Of a stretch of 12,559 bases of DNA, positions 6,958 through 12,559 are shown one piece after another (position 1 is the stretch's first letter; every line of letters starts with the position of its first letter). The notes below the pieces were generated by a model, which saw only the letters and a program-made list of their open reading frames with translations, was not told the origin of the DNA and made no database searches. The stretch is from Bacteroidales bacterium (GTDB lineage: Bacteria > Bacteroidota > Bacteroidia > Bacteroidales > UBA7960). Made by a program: the position numbers and the translations under genes. The stretch is from contig PWNO01000151.1 of the NCBI GenBank assembly GCA_003557765.1, positions 1-12,559 of the forward strand. Direction: 5' to 3'.

Positions 6958-7794
6958 TTAACCTTCTTGCTTCTTACTGCTTACTGCCTTCTTCTTACTT
7001 CCCCTAAAGGCATCCCTGACTTTCTTCATCAATTCATCATACACGCCTCCATTGGCAGCTACAATCTCTTTATTAAATACATGGTTGCTTCCGCCGGAAA
7101 AGTCGGTGACCTTACCGCCGGCCTCGGTGACCAGCAAACTGCCTGCAGCCACATCCCAGGGACTTAGGCTGTATTCAAAAAAGGCTTCAAACCGCCCACA
7201 CGCCACATAAGCCAGGTCCACGGCTGCACTGCCAATGCGACGCACGCCATGCGTATTACGAAGACACCACGTAAAAAGCTCCATATAGCTGTCAATCAGG
7301 CTGTAATCAAAATAGGGGAAGCCGGTAGCCAGGAGGCTTTCATTCAGGGATCCGGCCTCCGATACGTGTATCGGCTGTTCGTTGAGATAAGCCCCGCCGC
7401 CTTTCCAGGCATAAAAGCACTCGTCCTGGTTGATTTCATACACCACACCCACCACCACTTCTTCTTCATGCATCAATGCGATGGAGACGCTGAAACAGGG
7501 CAGGCCGTGAATGAAGTTGGTGGTCCCATCCAGGGGATCCACCACCCAACGGTATGCTCCCCCTTCTTTCCGGATGCTTTCTTCCTCTACAATGAATCCT
7601 GCTTCAGGTAAAAGCTGCTCCAGTGCCTTGACGATGCGTTTTTCAGCCGTGGTATCCACGTGTGTAACGTAATTATGCAGTCCCTTGGCCTCTATGTCAG
7701 AGGATCTCAGCCTGGGAAGCTCTTCACGAATGTAAGCTCCCGCATCTTTGGCCACATCGCAAACCTGCATGCAAAGCTGTCTGTATTCAATCAT
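6958..7794 (-). CDS. suhB: Inositol-1-monophosphatase family protein
   Basis: A 278-aa cytoplasmic Mg2+-dependent, Li+-sensitive sugar/inositol phosphatase of the IMPase/SuhB family. The metal-binding residues are all visible: the Glu cluster VEEES at about 69-73, motif A WVVDPLDGTTNF at 83-94 with Asp86 and Asp89, and motif B SPWDVAAG at 211-218 with Asp214. The fold seems complete by about residue 265. The last 13 residues (SKKKAVSSKKQEG) are a basic tail read from a 7-bp tandem repeat and are not part of the family core. It lies 71 nt downstream of mtaB on the same strand with no terminator or clear promoter between them, so the two are probably co-transcribed. The natural substrate (inositol phosphate, another sugar phosphate, or an rRNA-related role as in E. 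coli SuhB) cannot be decided here. Confidence 0.93.
   Translation of the reverse strand: MIEYRQLCMQVCDVAKDAGAYIREELPRLRSSDIEAKGLHNYVTHVDTTAEKRIVKALEQLLPEAGFIVEEESIRKEGGAYRWVVDPLDGTTNFIHGLPCFSVSIALMHEEEVVVGVVYEINQDECFYAWKGGGAYLNEQPIHVSEAGSLNESLLATGFPYFDYSLIDSYMELFTWCLRNTHGVRRIGSAAVDLAYVACGRFEAFFEYSLSPWDVAAGSLLVTEAGGKVTDFSGGSNHVFNKEIVAANGGVYDELMKKVRDAFRGSKKKAVSSKKQEG
6962..6999 (-). repeat. Degenerate 7-bp tandem repeat at the 3' end of suhB
   Basis: Read on the minus strand, the last 38 nt before the stop split into heptamers AGTAAGA, AGAAGGC, AGTAAGC, AGTAAGA and AGCAAGA, plus AGG, with consensus AGTAAGM. The repeat is in the reading frame of suhB and encodes its basic C-terminal tail. Because 7 is not a multiple of 3, the peptide itself is not obviously periodic. 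Gain or loss of a unit would change the frame and the position of the stop. Confidence 0.7.
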
Positions 7795-7865
7795 AAGATC
7801 TGCTTATAATTTGTCAAAATGTGCTTTAGTATATGCTGATACATTAAAAAAAACATGATTGCCGC

Positions 7866-9149
7866 TTACACAAGGTAAACCCCCTGGTCATCCGTGATGT
7901 TCAACACCACATCCTCAATCCTGTTCGTTCTTGTGTGATCGTGCGCAGTTTTTACCCTGAGGTAGTTCTCTGTAAAGCCATACATATGGCCATGCAGGTT
8001 TTCTTTCTCCCAGAGCACCTTCTCCCTTCGGCCCTTATTGGAATGAATGAATACCAGTTTCTTTTCACCGGAAAGGGCATGCAGTTCCTTTGACCGCTGT
8101 TTGCTTACGCTTACCGGGATGGTGCCGTTCATGCTGCTTGCCCTGGTGTTTTCCCTTTCGCTATAGGTAAAGACATGCATGTAGGAAATATCTGTACCGG
8201 TTATGAAGTCCAGGCTTTCCCTGAACAGGTCGTCCGATTCGCCCGGGAAGCCCGTGATGACATCGGCTGCAATGCAGGCATGGGGAAGGTGATCGCGAAT
8301 CCTGGCCACCCTGTCGGCGAATAGTGCGGTATCATATTTTCTACCCATGGCCTTCAGGATGGCATTGCTGCCCGATTGCAGGGGCATGTGAAAATGGGGC
8401 ATCAGCCTGGGCTCTGCAGCCACCAGTTCGATGATGTCATCACTAAGCAGGTCGGGCTCTACGGACGAAAGCCTGATGCGTTCCAGGCCTTCAATCCTGA
8501 CGAGCTCCTGCAAGAGACCAAAAAACGATTCGCCGTGCGGCTTACCAAAATCTCCGATGTTGACACCGGTCAGCACCACTTCCTTCATTGCTGTACCAGC
8601 AATCTGTCTGGCTGTTTCAAGGGTTTCCCTGATGGTGTTGCTGCGGCTTCTTCCGCGCGCCCTGGGTATGGTGCAATAGGCACACAGGTAATCGCATCCG
8701 TCCTGGATCTTAAAAAATGAACGTGTGCGGTCACCAGATGAGAATGTCGGCACAAAGTTGTCCGGCGCTTCTTTCACAGCAATTGCTGCAGGGTCCCTTT
8801 CCGCTGTTTCTTCCAGATGCCGGGCGAGGTCAAATTTTTCTTTGTTGCCCAACACCATCGATACCCCTGGAAGAGAACACAGCTCCTCCGGTTTGATCTG
8901 AGAATAGCAGCCCATGATGATCACCCGGGCCTTCGGATTGATCCTTCTGATCTTGCGGATCAACTCCCGGCAACGCTTTTCGGCATTGCTGGTCACCGTA
9001 CAGGAGTTGATGATATAGGTGTCTGCGCGCTCACGAAAGTCTGCGATCGCATAACCCCTGGCCTGCAGCTGATTGCTGATGGATGCCGTTTCGCTGTAGT
9101 TCAGTTTGCAACCCAGCGTATAAAAAGCCAGTGTGTGTGGTTTTTCCAT
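7866..9149 (-). CDS. mtaB: tRNA (N6-L-threonylcarbamoyladenosine(37)-C2)-methylthiotransferase MtaB
   Basis: A 427-aa radical-SAM methylthiotransferase that converts t6A37 to ms2t6A in ANN-decoding tRNAs. The N-terminal methylthiotransferase domain carries three cluster cysteines: YTLGCKLN (Cys14), INSC (Cys50) and MGC (Cys81). The radical SAM motif CDYLCAYC (152-159) follows, then PRARGRSRS. The TLGCKxN start and the CDYxCxYC spacing fit MtaB rather than MiaB or RimO. A TRAM-like RNA-binding region occupies about 365-427. An in-frame ATG further upstream (9221) is rejected: it lies upstream of a good promoter and adds a 24-residue extension with no family counterpart. Start 9149 places the ATG about 13 nt after the -7 element, so the mRNA leader is very short. 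It probably heads a transcript with suhB. Confidence 0.94.
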   Translation of the reverse strand: MEKPHTLAFYTLGCKLNYSETASISNQLQARGYAIADFRERADTYIINSCTVTSNAEKRCRELIRKIRRINPKARVIIMGCYSQIKPEELCSLPGVSMVLGNKEKFDLARHLEETAERDPAAIAVKEAPDNFVPTFSSGDRTRSFFKIQDGCDYLCAYCTIPRARGRSRSNTIRETLETARQIAGTAMKEVVLTGVNIGDFGKPHGESFFGLLQELVRIEGLERIRLSSVEPDLLSDDIIELVAAEPRLMPHFHMPLQSGSNAILKAMGRKYDTALFADRVARIRDHLPHACIAADVITGFPGESDDLFRESLDFITGTDISYMHVFTYSERENTRASSMNGTIPVSVSKQRSKELHALSGEKKLVFIHSNKGRREKVLWEKENLHGHMYGFTENYLRVKTAHDHTRTNRIEDVVLNITDDQGVYLV

Positions 9150-9162
9150 TTCTCTAACACCA

Positions 9163-9191
9163 CAAAAATACACAAAAAGCAAAAGCCCAAA
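9163..9191 (-). promoter_or_regulatory. Promoter of mtaB
   Basis: On the minus strand, TTTG (9188-9191) is followed after 17 nt by TATTTTTG (9163-9170), an exact match to the Bacteroidota -7 consensus TAnnTTTG. The predicted transcript start is about 9156, only about 7 nt before the mtaB ATG at 9149. The spacer is slightly shorter than the usual 19-21 nt. It supports the 9149 start over the longer reading frame. Confidence 0.55.
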
Positions 9192-9565
9192 TGCATCATG
9201 GAAGGCGGATCCAGCCCGCAAGCCCTGGCAGGAAAATCTTTTGATCCGTGCACCTCAGACACGCCGACTTTTTGTACTTTTGCCCTGTCACGGATGGCCC
9301 GTACTGCTCATGCCTTTCATGCAGGCTGGATCTGTGCTTATTAAAAACAACATATGGTGAAACCCCAATGCTAAAGCGTGGATGCACAGGGGAATGATTA
9401 TCTAATAAAGGTTTGGATTCGCCGGGCTCACAAAGTGCTCGGTTCATATGACCGATTGATCAAATAATTCACACATGAACCAAGCCATGCCAACCTAATG
9501 AACACACGATGATGTTATTTTGCATGGCGAGCTTCATCTGACTGAAACATAAAAATTATAAACAC
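9192..9565. other. Divergent intergenic region with nested inverted repeats, no gene seen
   Basis: This stretch separates mtaB (minus) from the beta-barrel gene (plus). No convincing protein-coding frame is present. GATCCAGCC (9208-9216) pairs with GGCTGGATC (9324-9332), extendable to about 12 bp on the plus strand with two G-U pairs. Nested inside, ATCCGTG (9244-9250) pairs with CACGGAT (9290-9296). A plus-strand TACTTTTG (9275-9282) matches the -7 consensus but has no -33 box at the right distance. A short hairpin TCGGT/ACCGA with loop TCATATG sits at 9439-9455. The promoter of the beta-barrel gene should lie here; the only near-match close to it is TTATTTTG at 9515-9522, which is off consensus by one position. 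Confidence 0.4.
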
Positions 9566-10126
9566 ATGCAAAAAACCTTGATGCTGATAGCCATGATGTA
9601 CGTCATGCTGCAGGCACAACCTGCATTGGCGCAACGGACTGATTTTAGTGATGCAAAAATCCTGGCTGGTGGATTATCGCTCAGCTACGGCTATGATTAT
9701 CCACTTGGCCGAAGCCTGAGCATACCTCCGATGAATGCCTACCTGGAGATTGGCATGCATGAGTTTGTGACGGCAGGTCCTTTCGTGGCATTCAGTCGCT
9801 GGCAATACAGGGACCGGATGCGCTCCTTTATGACCATCGGCGGCAGAGGCAGCTTTCATCTCACCCCCTTTATCAATGACTGGTTTGATGCGACAATTGA
9901 TGAAAATGAGTGGGATATTTACGGAACGATGGCCTCAGGTTTTAACTTCAGGCGTTATGGGGCATACGCTGATCAGGATGAAAGAGGCTTTCGGAGAAAT
10001 GTCCGGTTTTTCATAGGACCCGCTGTTGGCACACGGTATTACGTGGCTGATCCGCTGGCAATATATGCAGAACTTGGCGTGGGTCCGCTCGGTGCCCTTA
10101 CAGTCGGAGTGTCTGTTGACCTTTAA
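9566..10126 (+). CDS. Secreted outer-membrane beta-barrel protein, unknown function
   Basis: A 186-aa exported protein. Residues 1-22 form a signal peptide with a Lys near the start, a hydrophobic core and an ALA-Q cleavage site after Ala22. The rest alternates polar and hydrophobic residues with many Gly, Tyr and Phe, as in small outer membrane barrels. Examples are LAGGLSLSYGYDYPLG (about 33-48), an AGPFVAFSRWQY segment, VRFFIGPAVGTRYYV, and a final strand pair AIYAELGVGPLG / ALTVGVSVDL. The barrel is probably 8-stranded in size class. No domain with known activity is recognised. The start at 9566 has no Shine-Dalgarno sequence, as expected in this phylum. It lies 61 nt before the NlpE-like lipoprotein gene on the same strand, so both may form an envelope operon. 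Confidence 0.75.
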   Translation: MQKTLMLIAMMYVMLQAQPALAQRTDFSDAKILAGGLSLSYGYDYPLGRSLSIPPMNAYLEIGMHEFVTAGPFVAFSRWQYRDRMRSFMTIGGRGSFHLTPFINDWFDATIDENEWDIYGTMASGFNFRRYGAYADQDERGFRRNVRFFIGPAVGTRYYVADPLAIYAELGVGPLGALTVGVSVDL

Positions 10127-10187
10127 CATAAGCAAATGAAATAAGGCCACGGGTGATCTCCCGGCATAGTGCGTACAATAAAATTAT

Positions 10188-10655
10188 ATGATGATGAGAC
10201 CATTATACCTGCAATTGTTGATCATAACATTATTCTGTGCATGTGGCTCCCCCGACGAAGGTTTTAGTCATGCAGAAGAGCCTTTTATGGAAGGCGTGGA
10301 TACCACACCTGTTGTTGACATGCACACCTCCCGCATTGCACTCGACTTTCACGGAACATATCAGGGCATATTGCCTTGTGGAGATTGTGAGGGCATAAAA
10401 ACCACCATTGACATCCTTGAAGATGACCGTTTTGAGAAACGCCTGAAGCATTTGGGGCGTGACGAGGAAGCCGTGTTGCATTCCGCCGGGGTGTTTTCCT
10501 GGGAAGCGAGCGGTGGAGTCATCCGCCTGCAAGGAGCACATGGCTTTACAAGGTTTATGGTTGCTGAAAATTTCCTGGTGCACATGGAAGATGAAGCAGC
10601 CCGCTTTAGCGGTGACCTTGGAAATCATTATATACTAGAGAAAATCAGAGAATAA
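10188..10655 (+). CDS. NlpE N-terminal-domain lipoprotein (copper/envelope stress type)
   Basis: A 155-aa lipoprotein. The signal is MMMRPLYLQLLIITLFCAC with the likely lipidated Cys at 19. An acidic linker (about 22-45) leads to an NlpE-type domain starting HGTYQGILPCGDCEGIKTTI (55-74). The CxxC pair (Cys64, Cys67) and the GxYxGxLPCxDCxGI pattern are hallmarks of the NlpE N-terminal domain. In E. coli NlpE this domain senses lipoprotein or copper stress and signals to Cpx. Here the length permits only this N-terminal beta-barrel, with no second OB-type domain, as is usual in Bacteroidota homologues. Three consecutive ATG codons make the exact start uncertain by 1-2 residues. It follows the beta-barrel gene and precedes a candidate terminator. 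Role in copper handling or stress sensing is inference from family. Confidence 0.85.
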   Translation: MMMRPLYLQLLIITLFCACGSPDEGFSHAEEPFMEGVDTTPVVDMHTSRIALDFHGTYQGILPCGDCEGIKTTIDILEDDRFEKRLKHLGRDEEAVLHSAGVFSWEASGGVIRLQGAHGFTRFMVAENFLVHMEDEAARFSGDLGNHYILEKIRE

Positions 10656-10677
10656 TAGAGGCCAATCAGCTGCCTGC

Positions 10678-10709
10678 AAAAAATCCGGTTGGGACTTGAC
10701 GGTTTTTTT
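10678..10709 (+). terminator. Candidate terminator after the NlpE-like gene
   Basis: A run of six As, then a stem CCG (10685-10687) with CGG (10700-10702), leads into seven Ts (10703-10709), 22 nt after the stop codon. The A and T runs can extend the stem with one bulged T. The GC core is only 3 bp, so termination strength is doubtful. A new promoter follows within 30 nt. Confidence 0.4.
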
Positions 10710-10738
10710 CCGGTTATTCCCCAAATACATTATCTTTG
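10707..10738 (+). promoter_or_regulatory. Promoter ahead of the structured leader and arcC
   Basis: TATCTTTG (10731-10738) matches the Bacteroidota -7 consensus exactly. TTTC (10707-10710), one mismatch from the TTTG -33 box, lies 20 nt upstream. The predicted start is about 10744, roughly 215 nt before the arcC ATG, so any arcC transcript from here carries a long leader. Confidence 0.55.
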
Positions 10739-10743
10739 CTTCC

Positions 10744-10930
10744 ATTCGATTTTTTTAGGATCGGTTAAACACCTTGAATACTTGTTTTTATGGTGATTTA
10801 TAAAATATTTTTCCAGGCTTTGGCTGCCATCCCCAATTAGTTGGGCACAGGGTACCTGTGTGCTGGCGCACATTGTCCGGAAAATTTTTTTATAATGGCC
10901 TGAACAGGTTGTATTCAAGGTATTTTTTTT
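10744..10930 (+). ncRNA. Candidate structured RNA: 6S-like small RNA or arcCB leader/attenuator
   Basis: No coding frame is convincing here, but the stretch folds as a closed unit. ACCTTGAATAC (10771-10781) pairs perfectly with GTATTCAAGGT (10911-10921), and the 3' arm runs into A plus eight Ts (10923-10930). Inside is a bubble of about 16 and 15 nt, with a small CCT-GAAC-AGG hairpin (10899-10908) on its 3' side. A helix follows, TTATAAAA (10798-10805) with TTTTATAA (10888-10895), then a 3-nt internal loop, then TTTTCC (10809-10814) with GGAAAA (10879-10884). The apical part holds hairpins CCCAA/TTGGG (10832-10845), CACAGG/CCTGTG (10846-10860) and TGTGC/GCACA (10859-10872); the last two overlap by 2 nt and compete. 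The predicted transcript from the upstream promoter is about 187 nt. The closing stem, central bubble with 3'-side hairpin and apical stem recall 6S RNA, for which a Bacteroidota variant (6S-Flavo) is known. The alternative is an attenuator or riboswitch of arcC. Confidence 0.55.
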
Positions 10931-10958
10931 GCTTTCACTCACCTAAAAACATATTGTA

Positions 10959-11903
10959 ATGATGAAAAAACTCTCTGTTATTGCTTTTGGAGGCAATGCG
11001 CTTTTGCAGAGTGGTCAGAAAGGGACCATTGACGAGCAGGAGCAGAATGTGTATGAGACTTGTAAGCACCTCGTTCCACTGATCAAGGGTGGTTATGACC
11101 TGGTCATCGGACACGGCAACGGGCCGCAGGTTGGCAATGTGCTTTTGCAGCACGAAGCCGGCAACCAGGTTTACGGGCTTCCCAAACAGCCGATCGACTT
11201 TTGTGTAGCCGAAACGCAGGGTTCCATCGGGTTCATGATCGAGCAGCAATTGCGGAACGTGCTTGCGGAGCATGGCATCGAACGCAACATCGTGACCCTG
11301 GTGACCCAGGTCGTTGTCGACAAGGAGGACCCGGCCTTTAAAAACCCTACAAAGCCTGTTGGTCCTTTCTATTCGAAAGAAGAAGCCGACAAGCTGGCGA
11401 AGGAAAACAACTGGGTGTTTCACAAAGATCCGCGTGACCGAGGCTGGAGAAGGGTCGTGGCATCCCCGAAGCCCCTGAACATCCCCAACTGGCATGCAGT
11501 GGAAAAGCTGGCACGCGAGGGAAGCATTGTGATCACCGTTGGTGGCGGCGGAATACCTGCCTACATTGATGACAAGGGGAAGATCATTGGCATAGATGCC
11601 GTGATCGACAAGGACCTGGCCTCGTCAATGCTGGCCAACAAGATCAAGGCAGATGAATTCTTTATTCTCACCGATGTGTCGAATGTGTTTATACACTTCA
11701 ACAAGCCAAACCAGGAGAAGCTGGAGCGCATCACCGTAAAGGAGATCAAAAAGCATTTGGATGATGGACAGTTTACCGAAGGCAGCATGGCACCCAAGGT
11801 GCGCGCATGCATTCAATTCGTCGAAAATGGCGGCTCGGATGCCATCATTACGGAAGCGAAAGAGCTCGGTAAAGAAGGAAGCGGTACGGTGATCCTGCCA
11901 TAA
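10959..11903 (+). CDS. arcC: Carbamate kinase
   Basis: A 314-aa cytoplasmic kinase that makes ATP from ADP and carbamoyl phosphate (reversible), the energy-yielding last step of arginine deiminase and related citrulline or purine catabolic routes. Family signatures run in order: the phosphate-binding start IAFGGNALL (8-16), GHGNGPQVGN (51-60), the protruding-subdomain segment with KPVGPFY (132-138) and RGWRRVVASP (161-170), VGGGGIPAY (194-202), IDKDLASSMLA (216-226), LTDVSNVF (237-244) and GSMAPKV (275-281). Full family length and no damage. Two adjacent ATGs leave the start ambiguous by one codon; there is no Shine-Dalgarno sequence. It lies 28 nt after the U tract of the structured leader and 55 nt before arcB, so the two genes form an operon whose expression may depend on read-through of the leader. 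Confidence 0.97.
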   Translation: MMKKLSVIAFGGNALLQSGQKGTIDEQEQNVYETCKHLVPLIKGGYDLVIGHGNGPQVGNVLLQHEAGNQVYGLPKQPIDFCVAETQGSIGFMIEQQLRNVLAEHGIERNIVTLVTQVVVDKEDPAFKNPTKPVGPFYSKEEADKLAKENNWVFHKDPRDRGWRRVVASPKPLNIPNWHAVEKLAREGSIVITVGGGGIPAYIDDKGKIIGIDAVIDKDLASSMLANKIKADEFFILTDVSNVFIHFNKPNQEKLERITVKEIKKHLDDGQFTEGSMAPKVRACIQFVENGGSDAIITEAKELGKEGSGTVILP

Positions 11904-11944
11904 ATTACCTGTGAACAATATTTACGTCAAACATCATAAAAAAT

Positions 11945-11951
11945 AAGGAGG
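11945..11951 (+). promoter_or_regulatory. Strong Shine-Dalgarno site for arcB
   Basis: AAGGAGG lies 7 nt before the ATG at 11959, a full-consensus Shine-Dalgarno sequence at ideal spacing. No other gene in this window has anything comparable, as is normal for Bacteroidota. It fixes the arcB start and suggests strong translation. Confidence 0.75.
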
Positions 11952-11958
11952 ATCAAAG

Positions 11959-12559
11959 ATGGCTTTTAATTTAAGAAACAGAAGTTTTTTGAAGTTGCTG
12001 GACTTCACCCCACAGGAAATCAAGTTTTTGCTTGAGATGTCTGTTGATTTAAAAAAGGCAAAATATGCCGGATACGAGCAGCAGCGCCTGAAAGGGAAAA
12101 ACATTGCCCTGATTTTTGAGAAGGCCTCTACCCGCACGCGCTGTGCATTTGAGGTAGCTGCATTTGACCAGGGTGCACTGGTTACTTACCTTGGCCCTAG
12201 CGGAAGCCAGATCGGCAACAAAGAATCGATGAAGGATACCGCCAGGGTGCTTGGACGCATGTATGACGGCATCGAATACCGCGGTTTTGCCCAGACGACC
12301 GTGGAAGAGCTGGCCGAATATTCCGGCGTGCCGGTATGGAACGGCCTGACCAATGAATTCCACCCCACACAGATTCTGGCAGACTTCCAGACCATGATCG
12401 AGTACAGCGACAAGCCCTTGCACCAGATATCATTCTGCTATCTGGGCGATGCACGCAACAACATGGGCAACTCCCTGCTCGTTGGTGCTGCCAAGATGGG
12501 CATGGACTTCCGTGCCGCTGCGCCAAAGTCCGTGCAGCCAAGCGAAGAGCTGGTAGCCC
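11959..12559 (+). CDS. arcB: Ornithine carbamoyltransferase, catabolic (ArcB) type, 3' end outside the window
   Basis: The first 200 codons of a cytoplasmic enzyme that interconverts ornithine plus carbamoyl phosphate and citrulline plus phosphate. The carbamoyl-phosphate-binding loop is [15 protein letters not shown] (54-68) with Ser57-Thr58-Arg59-Thr60-Arg61. The [20 protein letters not shown] segment (83-102) supplies the 80s-type loop, FHPTQILAD (134-142) the His-Pro-Thr-Gln motif, and [14 protein letters not shown] (161-174) the start of the ornithine-binding domain. The start [11 protein letters not shown] and the phrases [22 protein letters not shown] and [27 protein letters not shown] are those of Pseudomonas ArcB-like catabolic enzymes, more than of biosynthetic ArgF. 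Pairing with arcC supports the catabolic direction: citrulline to carbamoyl phosphate to ATP. No arginine deiminase gene is in the window. The anabolic alternative (argF) cannot be fully excluded. Confidence 0.93.
   Translation, partial: MAFNLRNRSFLKLLDFTPQEIKFLLEMSVDLKKAKYAGYEQQRLKGKNIALIFEKASTRTRCAFEVAAFDQGALVTYLGPSGSQIGNKESMKDTARVLGRMYDGIEYRGFAQTTVEELAEYSGVPVWNGLTNEFHPTQILADFQTMIEYSDKPLHQISFCYLGDARNNMGNSLLVGAAKMGMDFRAAAPKSVQPSEELVA

Noticed and set aside
9150..9221. Longer N-terminus for MtaB (24 extra residues)
   Set aside because: The extension covers the consensus promoter and has no counterpart in MtaB proteins, which begin a few residues before the TLGCKxN motif.
9275..9282. Plus-strand TACTTTTG as a full promoter
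   Set aside because: The nearest upstream TTTG is 31 nt away, too far for the Bacteroidota consensus. Kept only as part of the intergenic description.
10730..10942. Minus-strand open frame of 70 codons across the arcC leader
   Set aside because: It runs through paired RNA arms and T/A tracts, has low-complexity composition, and no start context or family resemblance. The RNA structure explains the stretch better.
1..12559. CRISPR array, insertion sequence, prophage or toxin-antitoxin/defence genes
   Set aside because: No regular spacer-repeat pattern, transposase, integrase, terminal repeats or defence-type protein motifs were seen. The coding content is housekeeping, envelope and transport.

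Overview
The window reads as a chromosomal segment of a Bacteroidota bacterium, probably an anaerobic or marine Bacteroidales/Marinilabiliales-like lineage. This rests on several near-perfect Bacteroidota-type -7 promoter elements (TAnnTTTG), the lack of Shine-Dalgarno sites before most genes, the lipoprotein-rich envelope genes, and a partial protein whose start resembles the Bacteroidota ExbB/TolQ proton-channel leader. The genus cannot be fixed from sequence alone.

Left part (1-2573, minus strand): the 5' end of a probable exbB-like gene runs off the window. It is preceded by a tRNA-Ser(GGA) gene and then by a monocistronic gene for a large lipoprotein zinc metallopeptidase, HEFGH type and M3-like. 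That gene has its own -7 element and a 12-bp hairpin after its stop.

Middle (2549-7794, minus strand): a tripartite efflux module made of a lipoprotein membrane-fusion adaptor followed by an RND permease. It ends in a clear rho-independent terminator whose U tract abuts the peptidase promoter. No TolC-like outer membrane partner is present in the window. Upstream lie mtaB (tRNA ms2t6A37 methylthiotransferase) and suhB (inositol monophosphatase family), probably co-transcribed. The C-terminal tail of SuhB is encoded by a degenerate 7-bp tandem repeat.

Right part (9192-12559, plus strand): a divergent intergenic region of about 415 bp with nested inverted repeats leads to a small secreted outer-membrane beta-barrel protein and an NlpE-type lipoprotein with a CxxC motif. 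Next comes a strong -7 promoter, then a leader of about 215 nt that can fold into a closed structured RNA (11-bp closing stem plus U tract), then arcC (carbamate kinase) and the start of a catabolic-type ornithine carbamoyltransferase (arcB). ArcC and ArcB together would convert citrulline to ornithine, CO2, NH3 and ATP, which are the last two steps of the arginine deiminase pathway.

The most interesting item is the structured RNA at about 10744-10930. It could be a free-standing small RNA with 6S-like architecture (closing stem, central bubble with a 3'-side hairpin, apical stem) or an attenuator/riboswitch controlling arcCB. Most other content is ordinary.
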